From a virus, in the IMG/VR virus record IMGVR_UViG_3300042154_001176, positions 1 through 27,779 of that record: a stretch of DNA of 27,779 nt; one strand, written 5' to 3'. Positions 7,249 through 13,502 of this stretch are shown piece after piece. Under the pieces are notes generated by a model. That model was not told where the DNA came from. It worked only from the letters and a program-made list of their open reading frames with translations, and did not search any database. Each line of letters opens with the position of its first letter. Position 1 is the first letter of the stretch. The position numbers were made by a program, and so were the translations under genes.

Positions 7249-7345
7249 AATAGTATCGACCCTTTCGTTTGGCTGGGATACAGACTAGTATACCTGAAAT
7301 TAATCCGCAAAGAAAGCAAATGACACCGAACCAATGCGCATCCAT
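7238..7345 (-). CDS. 35-residue membrane peptide
   Basis: A tiny frame with a hydrophobic helix at residues 5-25 containing three cysteines (GVICFLCGLISGILVC). It is followed by a basic, Tyr-rich tail (AKRKGRYYYDK) that predicts a cytoplasmic C-terminus. Its ATG overlaps the upstream stop as TAATG, and it fills a gap that would otherwise be the only non-coding space in this run. There is no recognisable family. Confidence rests on position and composition only. Confidence 0.5.
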   Translation of the reverse strand: MDAHWFGVICFLCGLISGILVCIPAKRKGRYYYDK

Positions 7346-7578
7346 TACTTGATGCTCCAGTTCCAATCTTCTTCAGAAGGTTTCACCAATCGTTCAGTTT
7401 CAATATCTTCAGCGACATCATTAATCACCTCCCAACCAAGTTCAACCAAACGGTCTTGAACATGTTCGGGATTGGCACCGCGCAACTCTTCTGGGGTGAA
7501 TATCACAACTGCATATCCAAGACGTTGCATTTTGACGCAAAGTTCAAAGATTTTGCTTTCTGTCATTACATCGCTCAT
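7345..7578 (-). CDS. Small conserved phage protein (FTPEEL family)
   Basis: 77 residues. The core LGYAVVIFTPEELRGANPEHVQDRLVELGWEVI is a pattern I recognise in many phages. It suggests a beta strand, then an acidic helix, then a second strand. The C-terminus is acidic and ends EEDWNWSIK. Function unknown. ATG 7578 forms TAATG with the preceding stop. Confidence 0.7.
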   Translation of the reverse strand: MSDVMTESKIFELCVKMQRLGYAVVIFTPEELRGANPEHVQDRLVELGWEVINDVAEDIETERLVKPSEEDWNWSIK

Positions 7579-7802
7579 TAGTAATGCTCCGCATTGTAGT
7601 CAGCATCGTTCGGATCAAACTGTAGGTCATCGTAACTCACGGTGTCAGGGTCACGATCATAATCTTCCGCTTCCCATCGAGCAATTATATTGTGGACTTC
7701 GACCACTGAAATTCCAAGAGAAGCAGCAATTTCAGTTTCCTTCATGCCATCTTCGCGAAACATCTCGATGACATCAATCTCTAAATTAGCAAAGTATCCC
7801 AT
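7578..7802 (-). CDS. Small putative helix-turn-helix protein
   Basis: 74 residues. Residues 5-42 (VIEMFREDGMKETEIAASLGISVVEVHNII) have the spacing of a helix-turn-helix: a first helix, then the EIAASLGIS turn, then a recognition helix. This is close to sigma-like or resolvase-like domains. The C-terminal third is strongly acidic (DPDTVSYDDLQFDPNDAD), which could mimic nucleic acid or contact a protein. A regulatory role in early transcription is plausible but is inference. It forms TAATG junctions with both neighbours. Confidence 0.62.
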   Translation of the reverse strand: MGYFANLEIDVIEMFREDGMKETEIAASLGISVVEVHNIIARWEAEDYDRDPDTVSYDDLQFDPNDADYNAEHY

Positions 7803-8026
7803 TAGAACGGCACTCCTTCAATAATGTCATACGTATGAGACTTGCGCTCTTCGCGATACACACGATCACCCAGCGTGAGCAGGATGTTGCGCGCACGCTC
7901 AAGACGTTCAGCAGCAGAATAAATCGTGCTTGAATCAGCCTCATAGAGAATCTCGTGAATCATCAATTGATCAACGTTTGAGACAAGATTCGCAGCCTCA
8001 ACAGCCAATGTATTGTTCTCGCTCAT
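7802..8026 (-). CDS. Small helical hypothetical protein
   Basis: 74 residues from ATG 8026. The frame is open to 8062, but 8026 is chosen because it overlaps the upstream stop as ATGA and has AGGTGG about 6 bases before it. The sequence is mostly helical (LAVEAANLVSNVDQLMIHEIL, then AAERLERARNILLTLGDRVY). No family or motif recognised. Confidence 0.62.
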   Translation of the reverse strand: MSENNTLAVEAANLVSNVDQLMIHEILYEADSSTIYSAAERLERARNILLTLGDRVYREERKSHTYDIIEGVPF

Positions 8027-8289
8027 GCAACCACCTGGATGCGAGGAGCAGCATCCTTCCATTCAGCCATGTCGTCGAAGAAATCATAGCCAGGAAGCGG
8101 AGCGAAGAACTCGTCAGCAAGAGGACGCTTATCAGCCTCGCCCTTCCACACACGCTTGATTGCCTTGGCGCGGAATCGACCGTCGTTGAGGATTTCGGTC
8201 ACGAGACCGACATAAAAACAGTCATTGACACCAACGAAGTCAAGAGACTTGACGACGTCACCTACTTTGATTTCATTTCGCATTTCCAT
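8023..8289 (-). CDS. Small beta-barrel-like conserved protein, leaderless
   Basis: 88 residues from ATG 8289. The opening EIKVGDVVKSLDFVGVNDCFYVGLVTEI and following RFRAKAIKRVWKGE look like a small SH3-type barrel. I recognise the GDVV-S-DF-G...CFYVG pattern from phage and bacterial hypotheticals. The frame is open to 8361, but that extension would run through a promoter. The chosen ATG lies exactly 6 bases after the -10 element, so the mRNA is expected to start at or beside the start codon; there is no Shine-Dalgarno sequence. This is the first gene of the transcription unit that runs through the small genes and sugar island toward gp43. Confidence 0.68.
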   Translation of the reverse strand: MEMRNEIKVGDVVKSLDFVGVNDCFYVGLVTEILNDGRFRAKAIKRVWKGEADKRPLADEFFAPLPGYDFFDDMAEWKDAAPRIQVVA

Positions 8290-8295
8290 ACTATT

Positions 8296-8353
8296 ATTAT
8301 CGCCGATTTCGGTCGAAAAGTAAAGTGGTAAAAACTCTAATAGAATCAATAAC
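8296..8353 (-). promoter_or_regulatory. Promoter module A (sigma70-type, leaderless, 10-bp box)
   Basis: Reading the minus strand: a GTTATTGATT box at 8353-8344, then -35 TTTACT at 8324-8319, a 17-base spacer, and -10 GATAAT at 8301-8296. ATG of the small barrel-like gene follows after exactly 6 bases. The same box at the same distance (29 bases from box start to -35), spacer and ATG offset recur at 20194-20251 and 22523-22580. The AT-rich stretch between box and -35 could act as an UP element. Confidence 0.8.
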
Positions 8354-8367
8354 TTGCACAATCCCTG

Positions 8368-8396
8368 GAACCTCCTGCAATCCTATTGCAGCGGTC
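8368..8396 (-). other. Stem-loop after dCMP deaminase gene
   Basis: CTGCAAT (8375-8381) and ATTGCAG (8385-8391) form a 7-bp stem with a 3-base loop. GGAACC and GGTCC on either side can extend it after a small internal loop. It begins directly after the deaminase stop and just before promoter module A. There is no T-run on the minus strand, so it is not a classical intrinsic terminator; an mRNA 3'-end stabiliser or weak terminator is possible. Confidence 0.4.
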
Positions 8397-8888
8397 CTAT
8401 TCTGGGGGGTAGCCTAGTTCTGGGGGGAGGTCAAATCGGCGTACACGGACTCCTGCTTCACGGAGCATAACTTCGGCGTGGTCTATTGAGTAATGCTTGC
8501 CTGCACCCTTACCTGTGAATGGTCGGTTTGGTCCGATGACTTCCTTTATGCCAGCCTGAATCAATGCGCGTGTGCAATCAGCGCATGGCTTTGGTTCCCA
8601 GTTTAGATATGCGCGTGAGTTGTTGAGTGAAACACCAACGCGAGCAGCATTGAAGATTGCGTTTCGCTCAGCATGTTCAACCCAGTGATACTTTTCTGGA
8701 CGCTTCCAGCGATCTTTCCAATCTTCTTCAATGCCTCTTGGAAAGCCATTGAATCCAGTCGACAAGATGACGTTATCATCATTGACGATTACACACCCCA
8801 CCTTTGTCGACGGATCCTTGCTCTTTTGAGAGATTAGAGCAGCCTGTAAGATAAACAATTCATCCCACGATAGTTCATCACGAATCAT
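8397..8888 (-). CDS. cd: dCMP deaminase
   Basis: 163 residues. Converts dCMP to dUMP, feeding thymidylate synthesis. The zinc site is clear: H72-A-E74 in WVEHAERNAIF, with E74 as proton shuttle, and P101-C102-A-D-C105 in EPKPCADCTRAL. SKDPSTKVGCVIV and STGFNGFPRG are typical of the T4 and eukaryotic dCMP deaminase branch, which is allosterically controlled by dCTP/dTTP. It is somewhat shorter than T4 Cd (193 residues). The start at 8888 has only a weak ribosome site. It lies 19 bases downstream of the hsp20 stop and probably shares its transcript. With dUTPase and dNMP kinase it forms the nucleotide-supply set in this window. Confidence 0.9.
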   Translation of the reverse strand: MIRDELSWDELFILQAALISQKSKDPSTKVGCVIVNDDNVILSTGFNGFPRGIEEDWKDRWKRPEKYHWVEHAERNAIFNAARVGVSLNNSRAYLNWEPKPCADCTRALIQAGIKEVIGPNRPFTGKGAGKHYSIDHAEVMLREAGVRVRRFDLPPELGYPPE

Positions 8889-8907
8889 ACTATAGTTATC
8901 TCAATAA

Positions 8908-9342
8908 TTACTTAATTAAAATCTTACGAGGCTTTTGCTCCTCAGGAATGACATTCTCTAATTCAATAGTTAGAATGCCATCTGCCATCGTAGCATCACG
9001 CACGACTACTGTGTCAGAAAGAACAAACTGGCGCGCGAATCCACGACCAGCAATTCCCTTAACAAGATACTCGCGTTCATCTTTATCAGCGTGTTTGCCT
9101 GTAACCTTTAGAGAATTCTTTTCGGCTACAATTTCAATCTCTTCCTGCTTGTAACCTGCAACTGCAAGTTCGATGGCGAAATTATATTCGTCCTTCTTGA
9201 TTACATTTACAGGTGGGAACGCACTAGGATTAGAGTTTAGAATATGCGTGGCGTTGTCGAGAGCAGTAAAGAAATTCTCGAAGCCGAGCGCAGTAGGCAA
9301 ATAGCGATCATAATTAAAGACTGATGTTGACGTAAGTGTCAT
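8908..9342 (-). CDS. hsp20: Hsp20 small heat-shock protein
   Basis: 144 residues with an alpha-crystallin domain. FAIELAVAGYKQEEIEIVAE and NSLKVTGKHA form its first half, and GFARQFVLSDTVVVRDATMADGILTIEL its second. The C-terminal KILIK supplies the I-x-I oligomerisation tail. The N-terminal arm is NPF/Tyr-rich. It is an ATP-independent holdase; phage copies are thought to protect virion or replication proteins during infection. ATG 9342 has a perfect AAAGGAG ribosome site. It is the first gene behind the T4-type late promoter at 9402-9409, which suggests late expression. Hsp20 genes are a hallmark of cyanophage-like T4 phages. Confidence 0.92.
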   Translation of the reverse strand: MTLTSTSVFNYDRYLPTALGFENFFTALDNATHILNSNPSAFPPVNVIKKDEYNFAIELAVAGYKQEEIEIVAEKNSLKVTGKHADKDEREYLVKGIAGRGFARQFVLSDTVVVRDATMADGILTIELENVIPEEQKPRKILIK

Positions 9343-9401
9343 TTTTGTACTCCTTTAATAAGCAAGTTTATAGTTGTGGACCCCATATGGGCATCCATCA
9401 T

Positions 9402-9409
9402 TATTTATA
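9402..9409 (-). promoter_or_regulatory. T4-type late promoter, TATAAATA
   Basis: An exact match to the T4 late consensus TATAAATA (minus strand, 9409-9402), read by gp55 with gp33 and the gp45 clamp. It overlaps the stop codon of the dUTPase gene and lies about 60 bases upstream of the hsp20 ATG, leaving a leader of about 45-50 bases. That leader contains the 10-base palindrome CCCATATGGG. I found no other exact TATAAATA on the minus strand in this window. Confidence 0.65.
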
Positions 9410-9968
9410 CGCCAGTTGAACCAAATCCGCCAGATCGCTCAGAGTGCCTATCAGGTGGCTGTGTTAAAACAATAAATTCTACTTTCTCATTACTGACTAC
9501 CTCAGCCTGAGCAATTCGTTCTCCTTTCTTAAGAACTTGTCCCATTTGAGAAATATTTGTCAGGAGCACATAAACTTGCTCTTGGTAATCAACATCTACA
9601 ATACCTTCTGCGTTAGCCAGTACCAGACCTCTCTTAAGAGATAAACCAGATCTTGGGTGTAGTCTTATGCTATACGTCTGCAACGAAGGCAACGTCGACT
9701 GAGCCATAATGTCTGCGAAGTTTTCTATTGTGACTCTTCTTTCAATTTTAAAGATCAAGCCTGTAGGAATTAACAGGCGATCTCCTGGATAAATCGAGAT
9801 CTCTCCGAAGTTGTTTATCTTCTGAGTAATTGGATTGTTATACTTATCATAACCAGTTACTTGATCAGTTGTTGGTTGAAACGACAGATCAAAACAGTTC
9901 GAGAGCGAGGTGCCGTATGTTGGTATTTCTAGATCATCACGAAGTTTATATACGCATAATGTATTCAC
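9405..9968 (-). CDS. dut: dUTPase, trimeric type
   Basis: 187 residues. Hydrolyses dUTP to dUMP and PPi. The conserved motifs are in order: YGTSLSNCFDLS (motif 1 region), HPRSGLSLKRGL (motif 2), LANAEGIVDVDYQEQVYVLL (motif 3), KKGERIAQAEV (motif 4) and RSGGFGSTG (motif 5, the P-loop-like C-terminal arm). It is slightly longer than usual because of an insertion near residues 35-55. The ATG at 9968 lies 3 bases after the regA stop, making it the last gene of the replication operon. T4 itself uses the unrelated gp56 dCTPase/dUTPase; the trimeric form is common in marine relatives. Its role is to keep uracil out of DNA and supply dUMP. Confidence 0.93.
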   Translation of the reverse strand: MNTLCVYKLRDDLEIPTYGTSLSNCFDLSFQPTTDQVTGYDKYNNPITQKINNFGEISIYPGDRLLIPTGLIFKIERRVTIENFADIMAQSTLPSLQTYSIRLHPRSGLSLKRGLVLANAEGIVDVDYQEQVYVLLTNISQMGQVLKKGERIAQAEVVSNEKVEFIVLTQPPDRHSERSGGFGSTGV

Positions 9969-9971
9969 AAA

Positions 9972-10370
9972 TTATCCCTCTTTCTTTTTCTTACCGATAG
10001 TATATTTGGAAACCAACTGCCAATCTGCTTTATCTTTAAATGGGAGAATCTTAATCTGAGACAATGGAGCAACATTATCCTTTGTCTTTACTGGGTCAAC
10101 GAGTTTTACAAGACCCCATTCAGCCATTAAATTGGCAATAGTATTGCGACGCTGCATATCGTTGTCGCTCATATTACTTGGCTTACCATCGAGTTCAAAG
10201 AGTTCTTTGAAGTGAACGATGTAATACTTACCTTGTTTATGTAGGATATGGCAAGACTGATAGAGAATGTTGTCTTTCTTTGCAGCAACACCAATGCGAG
10301 TAAGAGTCTCACGCACTTTTAGGAAGTCATCTTGCTTTTCTAATGTGACCTCTACGAGTTTGTCGACCAT
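9972..10370 (-). CDS. regA: RegA translational repressor
   Basis: 132 residues from ATG 10370. RegA binds the start regions of early phage mRNAs and blocks ribosomes. The match to T4 RegA is very strong: DFLKVRETLTRIGVA, NILYQSCHILHKQGKYYIVHFKELF, NDMQRRNTIANLMAEWGL and a WQLVSKYTIG end. The frame opens at TTG 10376; I chose ATG 10370, which corresponds to the T4 N-terminus apart from a few extra residues (MVDKLVEVTL versus MIEITL). AAGGA lies about 10 bases upstream, inside the end of gene 62. The C-terminus has an extra Lys-rich tail (KKKKEG). Order 44-62-regA is as in T4, with an extra gene between 44 and 62. Confidence 0.96.
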   Translation of the reverse strand: MVDKLVEVTLEKQDDFLKVRETLTRIGVAAKKDNILYQSCHILHKQGKYYIVHFKELFELDGKPSNMSDNDMQRRNTIANLMAEWGLVKLVDPVKTKDNVAPLSQIKILPFKDKADWQLVSKYTIGKKKKEG

Positions 10371-10376
10371 GTTCAA

Positions 10377-10754
10377 TCATCCTTTATATAATTCTTTTTT
10401 GATAATCGCGATCTGGTCGTCAGAAAAAATCTTTAAGGCTTCATATGCTTTAGCATCAGAATAACCATAATATTCTTTAATCACATCCAAATCAACGCTC
10501 TTCGCCTTCTTGTACCATTTGCTATATGGACGCTTGGAGGCTCTTACAATATTTAGTAAAAAATCATATTTAAGTTTATTGTCCAGATTAGGATAGCGGT
10601 TCATTTCGTTCGCTATTAATGCCGTGTCCCTGTGAAAAGACAATGCGCGATTAACCATAAAACTGGAGTATGACTTCTCGTCCTGCTCATTTAGCAGAGC
10701 ATATTCTTTCGTCTGTAGAATAGACGGAATTATTTCTTTGAATAAATCAGCCAT
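10377..10754 (-). CDS. 62: Clamp loader small subunit gp62
   Basis: 125 residues. It forms the clamp loader with four copies of gp44 and opens the gp45 ring at primer ends. YSSFMVNRALSFHRD parallels the YSKFMVENALS segment of T4 gp62, and RASKRPYSKWYKKAK parallels its RGKRYGKW segment. It is much shorter than T4 gp62 (187 residues), as in cyanophage-type relatives. The ATG overlaps the stop of the upstream putative nuclease gene by 8 bases, so translation is coupled to that gene rather than directly to 44 as in T4. Confidence 0.9.
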   Translation of the reverse strand: MADLFKEIIPSILQTKEYALLNEQDEKSYSSFMVNRALSFHRDTALIANEMNRYPNLDNKLKYDFLLNIVRASKRPYSKWYKKAKSVDLDVIKEYYGYSDAKAYEALKIFSDDQIAIIKKELYKG

Positions 10755-11211
10755 GAAAAAACTCTAACAAGTTATTTGGTTCTTGTGTTTCAGGGTTCCA
10801 AACATATACAGCATGTAATTTGTGTCTTCTTTTAGCCAATTGTAATCTGTTAATCGATACTGTAGAATCTTCAGTTGGAGGGTGTGTTGTTACTATGATA
10901 AATTTATAATCTTGCGTAGGGGCATTTGTTTCCTTCCAATCTAAAAATTCAGACGCTTCTGCTACTACATCTAAACAAGTATCTCTTCTACTTAATCCAT
11001 CTCCCCCTTTACAGTCTGCAACATATATTGTTCCTTCGTGTTCAAACATGTGTTCTACTCTAGAACCAATCACAGTATTTTTAAATTGACCAATATAGAT
11101 TGCACCAGGAAATAATTCTTGCAATCCAGTTTCTTTAAACTGTTTTTCGTAGAGAGAACCTATACTAGCATTCTCTGCGTTTGCGATGGTGTTTTTATGG
11201 TTCTTATCCAT
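10747..11211 (-). CDS. Putative PD-(D/E)xK-like nuclease with clamp-type tail
   Basis: 154 residues, inserted between clamp loader genes 44 and 62. The layout fits a restriction-endonuclease-like fold: a helix with an acidic residue (SLYEKQFKETGL), then GSRVEHMFEHE, then a strand ending VADCKGGDG in which D-C-K could be the (D/E)xK motif. KFIIVTTHPP and HAVYVWN look like the later strands. The last residues are NNLLEFFHG, close to the T4 clamp-binding tails SLDFLFG and SLDFLYE. The gene overlaps its two neighbours by 8 bases each and is fully built into the operon, which argues against a recent homing-gene insertion. Nuclease activity is inference from the motif layout; I do not recognise a named family. 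Confidence 0.55.
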   Translation of the reverse strand: MDKNHKNTIANAENASIGSLYEKQFKETGLQELFPGAIYIGQFKNTVIGSRVEHMFEHEGTIYVADCKGGDGLSRRDTCLDVVAEASEFLDWKETNAPTQDYKFIIVTTHPPTEDSTVSINRLQLAKRRHKLHAVYVWNPETQEPNNLLEFFHG

Positions 11212-12142
11212 TGAACTTGCACTCCACCATAAGTTCAGTCAAACACGCAGTAAGATTCAGTTCCTGATCAGCAACAAATGCTGACTGATATTGATACTTG
11301 GCTAGGATGATAACTGCATTCGGAATCGTAGACTTATCCATAATGTCATAAAGACTGTTATAGATCTTACGATACAACACCGCAGGATCATCTGTACCAT
11401 TGTCAGCAACCCACTTACGCATCGCACTGAAGTTTTGATCTCGCAGCGCAATCACAAGTTCACCAATAGATACATCAGCAAGATTGGTTAGAATACCTGC
11501 GTCGATCTTGTTGCTAACTGAATAACGCTGTAGTTCATTTAGAACTCGACGATAGTCAGGAAAGTATTTTTTAACAACTTCAGCAAGAATCGCAGTCTCA
11601 AACGGCACCTTTTCTGCCTTAAGAATCTCAGCAGCACGCTTCATAAATGCTGCTGCCATCTTTGGCTTTTCTTCCTTGCGGAGTTTAAACTCAATCACTG
11701 CGCATCGTGAGTGTAAAGGCTCAATGATACGGTTCTTGAAATTACAAGTCATGATAAAGGTACAGTTATGCGCAAACTCTTCCATCGCAGCACGCATCGC
11801 TGGCTGAGTTGAGTTTGGATTCAGATAATCTGCTTCGTCGATGATGATAACTTTCTTGCTACCAGTCAAAGACATAGAACTCGCATAGTTCTTAATCTTC
11901 ATTCTGAATGTGTCAATTCCTGACTCATCAGAGCCGTTGATCATCAAATAGTCACAGCCAATTTCTTCACACATTGCTTTGGCGACCGTAGTCTTACCAA
12001 CGCCAGCGGTTCCGCAGAGAAGGAGATGAGGAATCTCCTTGCGATCTACATAGGATTGAAAGGTGCTTTTGTATTCGTCAGGAAGAATACACTCCGCAAT
12101 AGTTTTCGGTCGATACTTTTCGACCCACAATGCATCCATCAT
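11204..12142 (-). CDS. 44: Clamp loader ATPase gp44
   Basis: 312 residues (T4 gp44 is 319). An AAA+ ATPase that, with gp62, loads the gp45 clamp. Motifs: LWVEKYRPKTIAECI at the N-terminus, Walker A GTAGVGKTT at 44-52, Walker B VIIIDEAD at 98-105, sensor 1 around FIMTCNF at 130-136, and the SRC arginine-finger motif at 146-148. Two ATG codons are adjacent (12142 and 12139); GAGG lies about 8 bases upstream. It is separated from gp45 by a DsbA-like gene and a Tat-leader gene, unlike T4, where 45 and 44 are neighbours. Confidence 0.96.
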   Translation of the reverse strand: MMDALWVEKYRPKTIAECILPDEYKSTFQSYVDRKEIPHLLLCGTAGVGKTTVAKAMCEEIGCDYLMINGSDESGIDTFRMKIKNYASSMSLTGSKKVIIIDEADYLNPNSTQPAMRAAMEEFAHNCTFIMTCNFKNRIIEPLHSRCAVIEFKLRKEEKPKMAAAFMKRAAEILKAEKVPFETAILAEVVKKYFPDYRRVLNELQRYSVSNKIDAGILTNLADVSIGELVIALRDQNFSAMRKWVADNGTDDPAVLYRKIYNSLYDIMDKSTIPNAVIILAKYQYQSAFVADQELNLTACLTELMVECKFNG

Positions 12143-12160
12143 AATAAAACCTCATAACAA

Positions 12161-12484
12161 TTATTCAGTGACTATTTTACGCCACTTACCATTTGTTTTC
12201 AAATATAATTCGCCATCAGGACCAGCAGTCATAGAAACACTTACTGTTTTTAATTTTTTTTCTGGTGCAGTTGTTCCGATACCTAAAGTGTAGTCGGAAG
12301 AAAGTCTCATTTTTTCTTTACCATACAGTTGATTAATAGTAAGTGAAGAATAACCGAGATCTTCAATTTGTTTTACTGCATCAGTTTTTCTACCTGAAGC
12401 AACTAAAGATGCAGCAGTAACAGCACCACCTGCTGCAGCGGCTGTACTCAGACCAAGGAATTTAAAGAATTTTCTTCGTTCCAT
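12161..12484 (-). CDS. Small exported protein with Tat-type leader
   Basis: 107 residues. The N-terminus MERRKFFKFLGLSTAAAAGG has a twin-arginine pattern (E-R-R-K-F-F-K-F-L), followed by an Ala/Val-rich hydrophobic stretch to about residue 30. The mature part contains KMRLSSDYTLGIGTTAP and a C-terminal GPDGELYLKTNGKWRKI that resembles repeat units of phage structural proteins. It may be exported by the host Tat system, or the leader may be a membrane anchor or virion feature. GGAG lies 8 bases before ATG 12484. It is oddly placed between the clamp (45) and clamp loader (44) genes. Confidence 0.66.
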   Translation of the reverse strand: MERRKFFKFLGLSTAAAAGGAVTAASLVASGRKTDAVKQIEDLGYSSLTINQLYGKEKMRLSSDYTLGIGTTAPEKKLKTVSVSMTAGPDGELYLKTNGKWRKIVTE

Positions 12485-12588
12485 AATATAAACTCCACAA
12501 AGAGAAGATGGGGTGGGGACGGTGAGTTCCCACGGCGAGCAGTCTGGCGGATAGTGCCGTCAATCTAGAGTATTGCACCCCAATAGAC
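12485..12588 (-). other. GC-rich, foldable intergenic region
   Basis: These 104 bases lie between the DsbA-like gene and the Tat-leader gene, contain no start codon on the minus strand, and are clearly GC-richer than both neighbours. On the minus strand GACGG pairs with a downstream CCGTC, and GTGGG with CCCAC, so several stem-loops are possible. There is no T-run, so it is not an obvious intrinsic terminator. An extended -10-like TGCAATACT at about 12562-12570 lacks a convincing -35. It could be an RNA structure controlling the 45-44 boundary, a processing site, or the scar of an insertion. Confidence 0.4.
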
Positions 12589-12825
12589 TTATTTAGCCAC
12601 GTTTTCGTAAATGGTTTGGAAGTCGCTCTGCTCTGCAACTTCTTCCTCATAGTTACGCTTGTGGTAAACTTTCGCCAGTTTACGAGACAACTTCTTGGGG
12701 ATCTCACATTCATCTTGCATCTTCTGAAGAATCTCTTTGATAAGATCTCGCTCAGCCTCGATGCGAGTGAGTGAGTTTGAGATTTCTTGAAGGCATCCCA
12801 AAACCTTTACTTTATCAATTGCCAT
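12589..12825 (-). CDS. dsbA: DsbA-like dsDNA-binding protein
   Basis: 78 residues, nearly all helical. ISNSLTRIEAERDLIKEILQ, then IPKKLSRKLAKVYHKRNYEEEV, then FQTIYE match my memory of DsbA-type proteins of T4-like phages, which bind double-stranded DNA and enhance late transcription in T4. The match is from pattern memory, not alignment. The ATG shares its A with the end of gene 45's stop codon (TAATG at 12825). A position beside the clamp gene fits a late-transcription helper, since T4 late transcription depends on gp45. Confidence 0.55.
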   Translation of the reverse strand: MAIDKVKVLGCLQEISNSLTRIEAERDLIKEILQKMQDECEIPKKLSRKLAKVYHKRNYEEEVAEQSDFQTIYENVAK

Positions 12826-13502
12826 TATTCTTCTCCGAAGGTAGAGTTAGCAGCCTCAATCGCGATGAAGTATTTGATGCTTGCGTTTTTATTAGAGAAG
12901 CAAGCCATACCACGACGAGAAACCTCAACATCGTAGGAACCGTCCATCATCTTGAAATTTTCAACTTTCATGACTACGCGGAAGGCTTTATCGCTAACAC
13001 CAATTTCAATCTTAGATTGATCAGAAGAATCATCCTTCACGTCAGTTGCGATGAAATAGATCTTCTCACCATCTGACTCAAACACAAAGTTCGGTGAGCC
13101 AGAAATACCTGCGCTCTTACGCATCCACTCAAGATCTTCTTGCGTCAGCGCGAAAGAACAGTCAACACTACCGAGAGTAATCTGCTTTTCTGGTGGTGTT
13201 ACAATAACCTTGGCAGTGCAATACTTGATATAATCGGAACGCTTCTTGTCTTGCGTTGCAATCACAACACGGTCATCGCTGAAGTCCAACTCTGCATCTT
13301 TGTACAGAGAGATCTTGGCAAGAAGTTTATTGAGATCAAACAACGCAAACTCCTTCGAGAAGTTTTCGTTGACCGTAGCCTCAACATAAACAGTTTTCAT
13401 TGGGGAGATGGTGCGAAGAATATTGCCTGATTTAAATTGCAGACTCTGATTGATACCAGAGAAATTCTTTAGCACGTTCACAGTAGACTCAGAAAGTTTC
13501 AT
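12825..13502 (-). CDS. 45: Sliding clamp gp45
   Basis: 225 residues (T4 gp45 is 228). A trimeric ring that tethers DNA polymerase and the late sigma factor complex to DNA. The N-terminus MKLSESTVNVLKNFSGINQSL is very close to T4 MKLSKDTTALLKNFATINSGI. LFDLNKLLAKISL and the final KYFIAIEAANSTF match the family's domain ends. Partners bind in a hydrophobic pocket through short C-terminal peptides; three other proteins in this operon end in peptides of that kind (see findings). It overlaps the dNMP kinase stop by 14 bases. Confidence 0.96.
   Translation of the reverse strand: MKLSESTVNVLKNFSGINQSLQFKSGNILRTISPMKTVYVEATVNENFSKEFALFDLNKLLAKISLYKDAELDFSDDRVVIATQDKKRSDYIKYCTAKVIVTPPEKQITLGSVDCSFALTQEDLEWMRKSAGISGSPNFVFESDGEKIYFIATDVKDDSSDQSKIEIGVSDKAFRVVMKVENFKMMDGSYDVEVSRRGMACFSNKNASIKYFIAIEAANSTFGEE

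Noticed and set aside
8889-8907. TATAGT near the dCMP deaminase start as a promoter
   Set aside because: No acceptable -35 at 16-18 bases; the short gap after hsp20 suggests co-transcription.
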